A stretch of DNA of 64,000 nucleotides from Oasisia sp. SBJ-2009 (lineage: Eukaryota > Annelida > Polychaeta > Sabellida > Siboglinidae), in NCBI GenBank assembly GCA_964017155.1, contig OZ024861.1:13956412-14020411 (forward strand), written 5' to 3'. Below the pieces are notes generated by a model that did not search any database, was not told the DNA's origin, and saw only the letters and a list, made by a program, of their open reading frames with translations. Position numbers and translations under genes: made by a program. This document shows positions 36,727 through 50,221 of this stretch, piece after piece. How positions within the stretch are numbered: position 1 is the stretch's first letter; each line of letters starts with the position of its first letter.

Positions 36727-38974
36727 ATGTGCACGGTGTCTAACAAAATTGAAAACAGCTGGCTCAATGCTTACATATGCCCACATTCCTTCACCCCACT
36801 GGCGTCAAAGACGCAAATCCCACCGCGATGCGGTCGATATTACACTAAAGAAACTGGCATATGTCGCCAGCATTCGGCTGCGCGACACAGTAATGGCCAC
36901 AAACCGGAAGTCGCGCCACAACAATACCGTGACGTAACGACGATACGGCAGACGCGCCATTTTCGTTCCCGGCGACGTCAAATGTCAATATGGCGACGCC
37001 TTTGATCTTAGCAAACTGGGGGGGGGAGGCGCTTTCTTCCACTTTTACTTCGTTCTTTCAATGTTTTACTTGCGCTAGCCTATTTCGCAATAAGGTACAC
37101 ACACATAGGACTACAGTTGTGCTATGGTACGACGGCCAGTGCGACATTCGGGTACTTTTTATGCACGATGCAAGTCAATGTGCGTTGGGTATAACACCGA
37201 TTAGATTCAACAATGTCAGACTCTCTCCATTGAGTTTTAGACCAAATATATCAGGCCTGCTGCGTCCGCGCGTATTAAAACCACTACACTACCCTACCCG
37301 CGTCTCTCGTAATGAAGTTTCAAACCTAGGAGCAATTGAGGTTGGCTTGCATTCTGCGCAAGTGCCTAATTCCTGTCGGAAATGGAACAGAATATTCATA
37401 TTCTTGTTCTCATTCACAGTACACTGTATATGGTGCATACCACTCTTCGATGAGTTGTCTCAAAGTCTCAAGCAGTTTTACACCTATGCCTATGCAAATA
37501 GACGTTTGGTCAGTATCTAATTTAACATTCGTACTGCTGAGCTTCAAACTACTACACTCAACGACAGAAGTTCCCTTCATTGTGTTGGCAATCTACTCTC
37601 TGCGATCTGGAACTCTAAAACGTGTTAACGGAGACGCCACGAGGGCTGTATGCAGGCTGCGCAAAGATGTATCTGAAGCATTATATGCCATTCCATGCGA
37701 TAAAAGACGTTCGTTCGCATACAGTCTAGATTTACTCTGTAGTGTAATACGCTTTGTAGGACGTACAATGTATGTAGCTAGCTCAACATCAATGATTATA
37801 TGATGCGACCATTGCCTGTTAGCTGCTTTGTGGTTTCGTTTTCATATTGAACTTGCGACATGTCTGCTCTTTGGTTTCAGGTCTTCCTATTTGAGACCGA
37901 CGTGTGAGCGACACAGACCCTCTGAGAATGCGACGCGCGAGTAGTGATGAACCCCACGCATGTCTAGTATATCATTTCGTAGTTATCTGGGTAGTTTGGA
38001 ACAACCTTTGTTTTCTCGTATGGCTCTTCGCCATCGCTGTTATGTCTAGCCTTTGGCGTTACCTGTTTGTCGGCATAGCGCTCATGACATGGCCAAAGAG
38101 CTGGCCTGTTGGCACTGATCACTGTAGCATATGATATTGTTTCCAAGGCAATGTATCAACATATGCATTCGAACTCCGTCACTACCTAGATACAAATCCG
38201 CGTGCCGAGATATGTGTGACTGCAATACATATGGGTCTCAAAACATCGAATGATCTCTACACTTGTCTTTGAAGGAAGACATGTCAAATGCGAACCCTTG
38301 AGTTACACTATTGCAAAGAAAGAGGCACTTGTATAGGTTGCCTTTGCATGCTGATTCCTAAGTATGCTGTTTCCAGTCGAGATGAATGCGTTGTGCTTGC
38401 TGTCATGACGGTCAAAGAATCATCTACTCAACTGTATTGAGTGGGTGTATGTGTACATGCGATAATGTGTGTGGCAGTGGCCGCGCGAATGGTGCTTATG
38501 CATATCAGTGTTAAGATACTTTCCGCGGTGCGATCTCGACCTCTTACACAAGTCTCGTTTCATGTGCATTATTTTTCATCATATTTTGACATTGTGTATC
38601 TTGAAATACGTCATATAGCGTGAAAAATAGCTCGATCAATCGTCCGAGTAAAACGTTTCGATTGTGAGAACTGCAACATCAAAACTAATGTCCACTCGCA
38701 CTAGCTGTGATACATGTATCGATGTCATGCTATCATTGATTTGATTCTCCCAGTGATCGGCCTACATTATCATCTACCTCACTCAACAGGTTATATAAAT
38801 AAAATAACTTGATGAAACAACGCGTCACCCACTGTCGAATGACTGTTCCGCGTCGCCAATCTTCACATCATCGGGCCTGGTCGGTCAGTAATGCTGCCAG
38901 AAGTCGTCGGCCACGTGTCGCTGTATCTTCACCGGGCGCAGACACCTGAGAAAAAACAATAAACCAGCGTTACA
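36727..38974 (+). repeat. Macrosatellite U15, type B'
   Basis: Poly-G 37018-37026 (9 G, the shortest). Differences from U14 that I found: GGCATATG near 36858, CCTATGCAAA near 37489 (removing a stop in one frame) and GAATGATC near 38249. Confidence 0.97.
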
Positions 38975-41224
38975 ATGTGCACGGTGTCTAACAAAATTGA
39001 AAACAGCTGGCTCAATGCTTACATATGCCCACATTCCTTCACCCCACTGGCGTCAAAGACGCAAATCCCACCGCGATGCGGTCGATATTACACTAAAGAA
39101 ACTGGCATCTGTCGCCAGCATTCGGCTGCGCGACACAGTAATGGCCACAAACCGGAAGTCGCGCCACAACAATACCGTGACGTAACGACGATACGGCAGA
39201 CGCGCCATTTTCGTTCCCGGCGACGTCAAATGTCAATATGGCGACGCCTTTGATCTTAGCAAACTGGGGGGGGGGGAGGCGCTTTCTTCCACTTTTACTT
39301 CGTTCTTTCAATGTTTTACTTGCGCTAGCCTATTTCGCAATAAGGTACACACACATAGGACTACAGTTGTGCTATGGTACGACGGCCAGTGCGACATTCG
39401 GGTACTTTTTATGCACGATGCAAGTCAATGTGCGTTGGGTATAACACCGATTAGATTCAACAATGTCAGACTCTCTCCATTGAGTTTTAGACCAAATATA
39501 TCAGGCCTGCTGCGTCCGCGCGTATTAAAACCACTACACTACCCTACCCGCGTCTCTCGTAATGAAGTTTCAAACCTAGGAGCAATTGAGGTTGGCTTGC
39601 ATTCTGCGCAAGTGCCTAATTCCTGTCGGAAATGGAACAGAATATTCATATTCTTGTTCTCATTCACAGTACACTGTATATGGTGCATACCACTCTTCGA
39701 TGAGTTGTCTCAAAGTCTCAAGCAGTTTTACACCTATGCCTAGGCAAATAGACGTTTGGTCAGTATCTAATTTAACATTCGTACTGCTGAGCTTCAAACT
39801 ACTACACTCAACGACAGAAGTTCCCTTCATTGTGTTGGCAATCTACTCTCTGCGATCTGGAACTCTAAAACGTGTTAACGGAGACGCCACGAGGGCTGTA
39901 TGCAGGCTGCGCAAAGATGTATCTGAAGCATTATATGCCATTCCATGCGATAAAAGACGTTCGTTCGCATACAGTCTAGATTTACTCTGTAGTGTAATAC
40001 GCTTTGTAGGACGTACAATGTATGTAGCTAGCTCAACATCAATGATTATATGATGCGACCATTGCCTGTTAGCTGCTTTGTGGTTTCGTTTTCATATTGA
40101 ACTTGCGACATGTCTGCTCTTTTGTTTCAGGTCTTCCTATTTGAGACCGACGTGTGAGCGACACAGACCCTCTGAGAATGCGACGCGCGAGTAGTGATGA
40201 ACCCCACGCATGTCTAGTATATCATTTCGTAGTTATCTGGGTAGTTTGGAACAACCTTTGTTTTCTCGTATGGCTCTTCGCCATCGCTGTTATGTCTAGC
40301 CTTTGGCGTTACCTGTTTGTCGGCATAGCGCTCATGACATGGCCAAAGAGCTGGCCTGTTGGCACTGATCACTGTAGCATATGATATTGTTTCCAAGGCA
40401 ATGTATCAACATATGCATTCGAACTCCGTCACTACCTAGATACAAATCCGCGTGCCGAGATATGTGTGACTGCAATACATATGGGTCTCAAAACATCGAA
40501 TTATCTCTACACTTGTCTTTGAAGGAAGACATGTCAAATGCGAACCCTTGAGTTACACTATTGCAAAGAAAGAGGCACTTGTATAGGTTGCCTTTGCATG
40601 CTGATTCCTAAGTATGCTGTTTCCAGTCGAGATGAATGCGTTGTGCTTGCTGTCATGACGGTCAAAGAATCATCTACTCAACTGTATTGAGTGGGTGTAT
40701 GTGTACATGCGATAATGTGTGTGGCAGTGGCCGCGCGAATGGTGCTTATGCATATCAGTGTTAAGATACTTTCCGCGGTGCGATCTCGACCTCTTACACA
40801 AGTCTCGTTTCATGTGCATTATTTTTCATCATATTTTGACATTGTGTATCTTGAAATACGTCATATAGCGTGAAAAATAGCTCGATCAATCGTCCGAGTA
40901 AAACGTTTCGATTGTGAGAACTGCAACATCAAAACTAATGTCCACTCGCACTAGCTGTGATACATGTATCGATGTCATGCTATCATTGATTTGATTCTCC
41001 CAGTGATCGGCCTACATTATCATCTACCTCACTCAACAGGTTATATAAATAAAATAACTTGATGAAACAACGCGTCACCCACTGTCGAATGACTGTTCCG
41101 CGTCGCCAATCTTCACATCATCGGGCCTGGTCGGTCAGTAATGCTGCCAGAAGTCGTCGGCCACGTGTCGCTGTATCTTCACCGGGCGCAGACACCTGAG
41201 AAAAAACAATAAACCAGCGTTACA
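38975..41224 (+). repeat. Macrosatellite U16, type B'
   Basis: Poly-G 39266-39276 (11 G). The only difference I found from U14 is CTTTTGTTTC near 40120, in the splice-acceptor-like stretch. Confidence 0.97.
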
Positions 41225-43475
41225 ATGTGCACGGTGTCTAACAAAATTGAAAACAGCTGGCTCAATGCTTACATATGCCCACATTCCTTCACCCCACTGG
41301 CGTCAAAGACGCAAATCCCACCGCGATGCGGTCGATATTACACTAAAGAAACTGGCATCTGTCGCCAGCATTCGGCTGCGCGACACAGTAATGGCCACAA
41401 ACCGGAAGTCGCGCCACAACAATACCGTGACGTAACGACGATACGGCAGACGCGCCATTTTCGTTCCCGGCGACGTCAAATGTCAATATGGCGACGCCTT
41501 TGATCTTAGCAAACTGGGGGGGGGGGGAGGCGCTTTCTTCCACTTTTACTTCGTTCTTTCAATGTTTTACTTGCGCTAGCCTATTTCGCAATAAGGTACA
41601 CACACATAGGACTACAGTTGTGCTATGGTACGACGGCCAGTGCGACATTCGGGTACTTTTTATGCACGATGCAAGTCAATGTGCGTTGGGTATAACACCG
41701 ATTAGATTCAACAATGTCAGACTCTCTCCATTGAGTTTTAGACCAAATATATCAGGCCTGCTGCGTCCGCGCGTATTAAAACCACTACACTGCCCTACCC
41801 GCGTCTCTCGTAATGAAGTTTCAAACCTAGGAGCAATTGAGGTTGGCTTGCATTCTGCGCAAGTGCCTAATTCCTGTCGGAAATGGAACAGAATATTCAT
41901 ATTCTTGTTCTCATTCACAGTACACTGTATATGGTGCATACCACTCTTCGATGAGTTGTCTCAAAGTCTCAAGCAGTTTTACACCTATGCCTAGGCAAAT
42001 AGACGTTTGGTCAGTATCTAATTTAACATTCGTACTGCTGAGCTTCAAACTACTACACTCAACGACAGAAGTTCCCTTCATTGTGTTGGCAATCTACTCT
42101 CTGCGATCTGGAACTCTAAAACGTGTTAACGGAGACGCCACGAGGGCTGTATGCAGGCTGCGCAAAGATGTATCTGAAGCATTATATGCCATTCCATGCG
42201 ATAAAAGACGTTCGTTCGCATACAGTCTAGATTTACTCTGTAGTGTAATACGCTTTGTAGGACGTACAATGTATGTAGCTAGCTCAACATCAATGATTAT
42301 ATGATGCGACCATTGCCTGTTAGCTGCTTTGTGGTTTCGTTTTCATATTGAACTTGCGACATGTCTGCTCTTTGGTTTCAGGTCTTCCTATTTGAGACCG
42401 ACGTGTGAGCGACACAGACCCTCTGAGAATGCGACGCGCGAGTAGTGATGAACCCCACGCATGTCTAGTATATCATTTCGTAGTTATCTGGGTAGTTTGG
42501 AACAACCTTTGTTTTCTCGTATGGCTCTTCGCCATCGCTGTTATGTCTAGCCTTTGGCGTTACCTGTTTGTCGGCATAGCGCTCATGACATGGCCAAAGA
42601 GCTGGCCTGTTGGCACTGATCACTGTAGCATATGCTATTGTTTCCAAGGCAATGTAACAACATATGCATTCGAACTCCGTCACTACCTAGATACAAATCC
42701 GCGTGCCGAGATATGTGTGACTGCAATACATATGGGTCTCAAAACATCGAATTATCTCTACACTTGTCTTTGAAGGAAGACATGTCAAATGCGAACCCTT
42801 GAGTTACACTATTGCAAAGAAAGAGGCACTTGTATAGGTTGCCTTTGCATGCTGATTCCTAAGTATGCTGTTTCCAGTCGAGATGAATGCGTTGTGCTTG
42901 CTGTCATGACGGTCAAAGAATCATCTACTCAACTGTATTGAGTGGGTGTATGTGTACATGCGATAATGTGTGTGGCAGTGGCCGCGCGAATGGTGCTTAT
43001 GCATATCAGTGTTAAGATACTTTCCGCGGTGCGATCTCGACCTCTTACACAAGTCTCGTTTCATGTGCATTAGTTTTCATCATATTTTGACATTGTGTAT
43101 CTTGAAATACGTCATATAGCGTGAAAAATAGCTCGATCAATCGTCCGAGTAAAACGTTTCGATTGTGAGAACTGCAACATCAAAACTAATGTCCACTCGC
43201 ACTAGCTGTGATACATGTATCGATGTCATGCTATCATTGATTTGATTCTCCCAGTGATCGGCCTACATTATCATCTACCTCACTCAACAGGTTATATAAA
43301 TAAAATAACTTGATGAAACAACGCGTCACCCACTGTCGAATGACTGTTCCGCGTCGCCAATCTTCACATCATCGGGCCTGGTCGGTCAGTAATGCTGCCA
43401 GAAGTCGTCGGCCACGTGTCGCTGTATCTTCACCGGGCGCAGACACCTGAGAAAAAACAATAAACCAGCGTTACA
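41225..43475 (+). repeat. Macrosatellite U17, type B', with ancestral-like TGC codon
   Basis: Poly-G 41516-41527 (12 G). Codon 42633-42635 is TGC instead of TGA, reopening the frame to 122 codons as in U0; ACAACAT follows nearby. CTGCCCTAC near 41790 is private. GCATTAGTTTTC near 43068 is shared only with U18. Confidence 0.97.
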
Positions 43476-45725
43476 ATGTGCACGGTGTCTAACAAAATTG
43501 AAAACAGCTGGCTCAATGCTTACATATGCCCACATTCCTTCACCCCACTGGCGTCAAAGACGCAAATCCCACCGCGATGCGGTCGATATTACACTAAAGA
43601 AACTGGCATCTGTCGCCAGCATTCGGCTGCGCGACACAGTAATGGCCACAAACCGGAAGTCGCGCCACAACAATACCGTGACGTAACGACGATACGGCAG
43701 ACGCGCCATTTTCGTTCCCGGCGACGTCAAATGTCAATATGGCGACGCCTTTGATCTTAGCAAACTGGGGGGGGGGGAGGCGCTTTCTTCCACTTTTACT
43801 TCGTTCTTTCAATGTTTTACTTGCGCTAGCCTATTTCGCAATAAGGTACACACACATAGGACTACAGTTGTGCTATGGTACGACGGCCAGTGCGACATTC
43901 GGGTACTTTTTATGCACGATGCAAGTCAATGTGCGTTGGGTATAACACCGATTAGATTCAACAATGTCAGACTCTCTCCATTGAGTTTTAGACCAAATAT
44001 ATCAGGCCTGCTGCGTCCGCGCGTATTAAAACCACTACACTACCCTACCCGCGTCTCTCGTAATGAAGTTTCAAACCTAGGAGCAATTGAGGTTGGCTTG
44101 CATTCTGCGCAAGTGCCTAATTCCTGTCGGAAATGGAACAGAATATTCATATTCTTGTTCTCATTCACAGTACACTGTATATGGTGCATACCACTCTTCG
44201 ATGAGTTGTCTCAAAGTCTCAAGCAGTTTTACACCTATGCCTAGGCAAATAGACGTTTGGTCAGTATCTAATTTAACATTCGTACTGCTGAGCTTCAAAC
44301 TACTACACTCAACGACAGAAGTTCCCTTCATTGTGTTGGCAATCTACTCTCTGCGATCTGGAACTCTAAAACGTGTTAACGGAGACGCCACGAGGGCTGT
44401 ATGCAGGCTGCGCAAAGATGTATCTGAAGCATTATATGCCATTCCATGCGATAAAAGACGTTCGTTCGCATACAGTCTAGATTTACTCTGTAGTGTAATA
44501 CGCTTTGTAGGACGTACAATGTATGTAGCTAGCTCAACATCAATGATTATATGATGCGACCATTGCCTGTTAGCTGCTTCGTGGTTTCGTTTTCATATTG
44601 AACTTGCGACATGTCTGCTCTTTGGTTTCAGGTCTTGTTATTTGAGACCGACGTGTGAGCGACACAGACCCTCTGAGAATGCGACGCGCGAGTAGTGATG
44701 AACCCCACGCATGTCTAGTATATCATTTCGTAGTTATCTGGGTAGTTTGGAACAACCTTTGTTTTCTCGTATGGCTCTTCGCCATCGCTGTTATGTCTAG
44801 CCTTTGGCGTTACCTGTTTGTCGGCATAGCGCTCATGACATGGCCAAAGAGCTGGCCTGTTGGCACTGATCACTGTAGCATATGATATTGTTTCCAAGGC
44901 AATGTATCAACATATGCATTCGAACTCCGTCACTACCTAGATACAAATCCGCGTGCCGAGATATGTGTGACTGCAATACATATGGGTCTCAAAACATCGA
45001 ATTATCTCTACACTTGTCTTTGAAGGAAGACATGTCAAATGCGAACCCTTGAGTTACACTATTGCAAAGAAAGAGGCACTTGTATAGGTTGCCTTTGCAT
45101 GCTGATTCCTAAGTATGCTGTTTCCAGTCGAGATGAATGCGTTGTGCTTGCTGTCATGACGGTCAAAGAATCATCTACTCAACTGTATTGAGTGGGTGTA
45201 TGTGTACATGCGATAATGTGTGTGGCAGTGGCCGCGCGAATGGTGCTTATGCATATCAGTGTTAAGATACTTTCCGCGGTGCGATCTCGACCTCTTACAC
45301 AAGTCTCGTTTCATGTGCATTAGTTTTCATCATATTTTGACATTGTGTATCTTGAAATACGTCATATAGCGTGAAAAATAGCTCGATCAATCGTCCGAGT
45401 AAAACGTTTCGATTGTGAGAACTGCAACATCAAAACTAATGTCCACTCGCACTAGCTGTGATACATGTATCGATGTCATGCTATCATTGATTTGATTCTC
45501 CCAGTGATCGGCCTACATTATCATCTACCTCACTCAACAGGTTATATAAATAAAATAACTTGATGAAACAACGCGTCACCCACTGTCGAATGACTGTTCC
45601 GCGTCGCCAATCTTCACATCATCGGGCCTGGTCGGTCAGTAATGCTGCCAGAAGTCGTCGGCCACGTGTCGCTGTATCTTCACCGGGCGCAGACACCTGA
45701 GAAAAAACAATAAACCAGCGTTACA
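43476..45725 (+). repeat. Macrosatellite U18, type B' with a small A-like patch
   Basis: Poly-G 43767-43777 (11 G). Around 44577-44640 it has GCTTCGTGG and CTTGTTATT, the type A states, inside an otherwise B' copy. This is a short conversion-like tract. GCATTAGTTTTC is shared with U17. Confidence 0.97.
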
Positions 45726-47974
45726 ATGTGCACGGTGTCTAACAAAATTGAAAACAGCTGGCTCAATGCTTACATATGCCCACATTCCTTCACCCCACTG
45801 GCGTCAAAGACGCAAATCCCACCGCGATGCGGTCGATATTACACTAAAGAAACTGGCATCTGTCGCCAGCATTCGGCTGCGCGACACAGTAATGGCCACA
45901 AACCGGAAGTCGCGCCACAACAATACCGTGACGTAACGACGATACGGCAGACGCGCCATTTTCGTTCCCGGCGACGTCAAATGTCAATATGGCGACGCCT
46001 TTGATCTTAGCAAACTGGGGGGGGGGAGGCGCTTTCTTCCACTTTTACTTCGTTCTTTCAATGTTTTACTTGCGCTAGCCTATTTCGCAATAAGGTACAC
46101 ACACATAGGACTACAGTTGTGCTATGGTACGACGGCCAGTGCGACATTCGGGTACTTTTTATGCACGATGCAAGTCAATGTGCGTTGGGTATAACACCGA
46201 TTAGATTCAACAATGACAGACTCTCTCCATTGAGTTTTAGACCAAATATATCAGGCCTGCTGCGTCCGCGCGTATTAAAACCACTACACTACCCTACCCG
46301 CGTCTCTCGTAATGAAGTTTCAAACCTAGGAGCAATTGAGGTTGGCTTGCATTCTGCGCAAGTGCCTAATTCCTGTCGGAAATGGAACAGAATATTCATA
46401 TTCTTGTTCTCATTCACAGTACACTGTATATGGTGCATACCACTCTTCGATGAGTTGTCTCAAAGTCTCAAGCAGTTTTACACCTATGCCTAGGCAAATA
46501 GACGTTTGGTCAGTATCTAATTTAACATTCGTACTGCTGAGCTTCAAACTACTACACTCAACGACAGAAGTTCCCTTCATTGTGTTGGCAATCTACTCTC
46601 TGCGATCTGGAACTCTAAAACGTGTTAACGGAGACGCCACGAGGGCTGTATGCAGGCTGCGCAAAGATGTATCTGAAGCATTATATGCCATTCCATGCGA
46701 TAAAAGACGTTCGTTCGCATACAGTCTAGATTTACTCTGTAGTGTAATACGCTTTGTAGGACGTACAATGTATGTAGCTAGCTCAACATCAATGATTATA
46801 TGATGCGACCATTGCCTGTTAGCTGCTTTGTGGTTTCGTTTTCATATTGAACTTGCGACATGTCTGCTCTTTGGTTTCAGGTCGTCCTATTTGAGACCGA
46901 CGTGTGAGCGACACAGACCCTCTGAGAATGCGACGCGCGAGTAGTGATGAACCCCACGCATGTCTAGTATATCATTTCGTAGTTATCTGGGTAGTTTGGA
47001 ACAACCTTTGTTTTCTCGTATGGCTCTTCGCCATCGCTGTTATGTCTAGCCTTTGGCGTTACCTGTTTGTCGGCATAGCGCTCATGACATGGCCAAAGAG
47101 CTGGCCTGTTGGCACTGATCACTGTAGCATATGATATTGTTTCCAAGGCAATGTATCAACATATGCATTCGAACTCCGTCACTACCTAGATACAAATCCG
47201 CGTGCCGAGATATGTGTGACTGCAATACATATGGGTCTCAAAACATCGAATTATCTCTACACTTGTCTTTGAAGGAAGACATGTCAAATGCGAACCCTTG
47301 AGTTACACTATTGCAAAGAAAGAGGCACTTGTATAGGTTGCCTTTGCATGCTGATTCCTAAGTATGCTGTTTCCAGTCGAGATGAATGCGTTGTGCTTGC
47401 TGTCATGACGGTCAAAGAATCATCTACTCAACTGTATTGAGTGGGTGTATGTGTACATGCGATAATGTGTGTGGCAGTGGCCGCGCGAATGGTGCTTATG
47501 CATATCAGTGTTAAGATACTTTCCGCGGTGCGATCTCGACCTCTTACACAAGTCTCGTTTCATGTGCATTATTTTTCATCATATTTTGACATTGTGTATC
47601 TTGAAATACGTCATATAGCGTGAAAAATAGCTCGATCAATCGTCCGAGTAAAACGTTTCGATTGTGAGAACTGCAACATCAAAACTAATGTCCACTCGCA
47701 CTAGCTGTGATACATGTATCGATGTCATGCTATCATTGATTTGATTCTCCCAGTGATCGGCCTACATTATCATCTACCTCACTCAACAGGTTATATAAAT
47801 AAAATAACTTGATGAAACAACGCGTCACCCACTGTCGAATGACTGTTCCGCGTCGCCAATCTTCACATCATCGGGCCTGGTCGGTCAGTAATGCTGCCAG
47901 AAGTCGTCGGCCACGTGTCGCTGTATCTTCACCGGGCGCAGACACCTGAGAAAAAACAATAAACCAGCGTTACA
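45726..47974 (+). repeat. Macrosatellite U19, type B'
   Basis: Poly-G 46017-46026 (10 G). Private changes: AATGACAGA near 46213 and GGTCGTCC near 46882. Otherwise like U14-U16. Confidence 0.97.
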
Positions 47975-50221
47975 ATGTGCACGGTGTCTAACAAAATTGA
48001 AAACAGCTGGCTCAATGCTTACATATGCCCACATTCCTTCACCCCACTGGCGTCAAAGACGCAAATCCCACCGCGATGCGGTCGATATTACACTAAAGAA
48101 ACTGGCATCTGTCGCCAGCATTCGGCTGCGCGACACAGTAATGGCCACAAACCGGAAGTCGCGCCACAACAATACCGTGACGTAACGACGATACGGCAGA
48201 CGCGCCATTTTCGTTCCCGGCGACGTCAAATGTCAATATGGCGACGCCTTTGATCTTAGCAAACTGGGGGGGGGGGAGGCGCTTTCTTCCACTTTTACTT
48301 CGTTCTTTCAATGTTTTACTTGCGCTAGCCTATTTCGCAATAAGGTACACACACATAGGACTACAGTTGTGCTATGGTACGACGGCCAGTGCGACATTCG
48401 GGTACTTTTTATGCACGATGCAAGTCAATGTGCGTTGGGTATAACACCGATTAGATTCAACAATGTCAGACTCTCTCCATTGAGTTTTAGACCAAATATA
48501 TCAGGCCTGCTGCGTCCGCGCGTATTAAAACCACTACACTACCCTACCCGCGTCTCTCGTAATGAAGTTTCAAACCTAGGAGCAATTGAGGTTGGCTTGC
48601 ATTCTGCGCAAGTGCCTAATTCCTGTCGGAAATGGAACAGAATATTCATATTCTTGTTCTCATTCACAGTACACTGTATATGGTGCATACCACTCTTCGA
48701 TGAGTTGTCTCAAAGTCTCAAGCAGTTTTACACCTATGCCTAGGCAAATAGACGTTTGGTCAGTATCTAATTTAACATTCGTACTGCTGAGCTTCAAACT
48801 ACTACACTCAACGACAGAAGTTCCCTTCATTGTGTTGGCAATCTACTCTCTGCGATCTGGAACTCTAAAACGTGTTAACGGCGACGCCACGAGGGCTGTA
48901 TGCAGGCTGCGCAAATATGTATATGAAGCAATATATGCCATTCCATGCGATAACAGACGTTCGTTCGCATACAGTCTAGATTTACTCTGAAGTGTAATAC
49001 GCTTTGTAGGACGTACAATGTATGTAGCTAGCTAAACATCAATGATTATATGATGCGACCATTGCCTTTTAGCTGCTTTGTGGTTTCGTTTTCATATTGA
49101 ACTTGCGACATGTCTGCTCTTTGGTTTCAGGTCTTCCTATTTGAGACCGACGTGTGAGCGACACAGACCCTCTGAGAATGCGACGCGCGAGTAGTGATGA
49201 ACCCCACGCATGTCTAGTATATCATTTCGTAGTTATCTGGGTAGTTTGGAACAACCTTTGTTTTCTCGTAAGGCTCTTCGCCATCGCTGTTATGTCTAGC
49301 CTTTGGCGTTACCTGTTTGTCGGCATAGCGCTCATGACATGGCCAAAGAGCTGGCCTGTTGGCACTGATCACTGTAGCATATGATATTGTTTCCAAGGCA
49401 ATGTATCAACATATGCATTCGAACTCCGTCACTATCTAGATACAAATCCGCGTGCCGAGATATGTGTGACTGCAATAAATATGGGTCTCAAAACATCGAA
49501 TGATCTCTACACTTGTCTTTGAAGGAAGACATGTCAAATGCGAACCCTTGAGTTACACTATTGCAAAGAAAGAGGCACTTGTATAGGTTGCCTTTGCATG
49601 CTGATTCCTAAGTATGCTGTTTCCAGTCGAGATGAATGCGTTGTGCTTGCTGCCATGACGGTCAAAGAATCATCTACTCAACTGTATTGAGTGGGTGTAT
49701 GTGTACATGCGATAATGTGCGTGGCATTCGCCGCGCGAATGGTGCTTATGCATATCAGTGTTAATATACTTTCCGCAGTGCGATCTCGACCTCTTACACA
49801 AGTCTCGTTTTATGTGCATTATTTTGCATCATATTTTGACATTGTGTATCTTGAAATGCATCATATAGCGTGAAAAATAGCTGAATCAATCGTCTGAGTA
49901 AAACGTTTCGATTGTGAGAACTGCAACATCAAAACTAATGTCCACTCGCACTACCTGTGATACATGTATCGATGTCATGCTATCATTGATTTGATTCTCC
50001 CAGTGATCGGCCTACATTATCATCTACCTCAACAGGTTATATAAATAAAATAACTTGATAAAAACAACGCGTCACCCACTGTCGAATGACTGTTCCGCGT
50101 CGCCAATCTTCACATCATCGGGCCTGGTCGGTCAGTAATGCTGCCAGAAGTCGTCGGCCACGTGTCGCTGCATCTTCACCGGGCGCAGACACCTGAGAAA
50201 AAACAATAAACCAGCGTTACA
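47975..50221 (+). repeat. Macrosatellite U20, B' head with A 'NIL' tail
   Basis: Poly-G 48266-48276 (11 G). A cluster of changes at 48880-49070 (CAAATATGTATATG, GATAACAGAC, CTCTGAAG, GCTAAACATC) closes the long frame with TGA. It recurs in U22, U23, U25 and U26. The tail returns to the type A 'NIL' set, and the non-G length returns to 2236. Confidence 0.97.
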
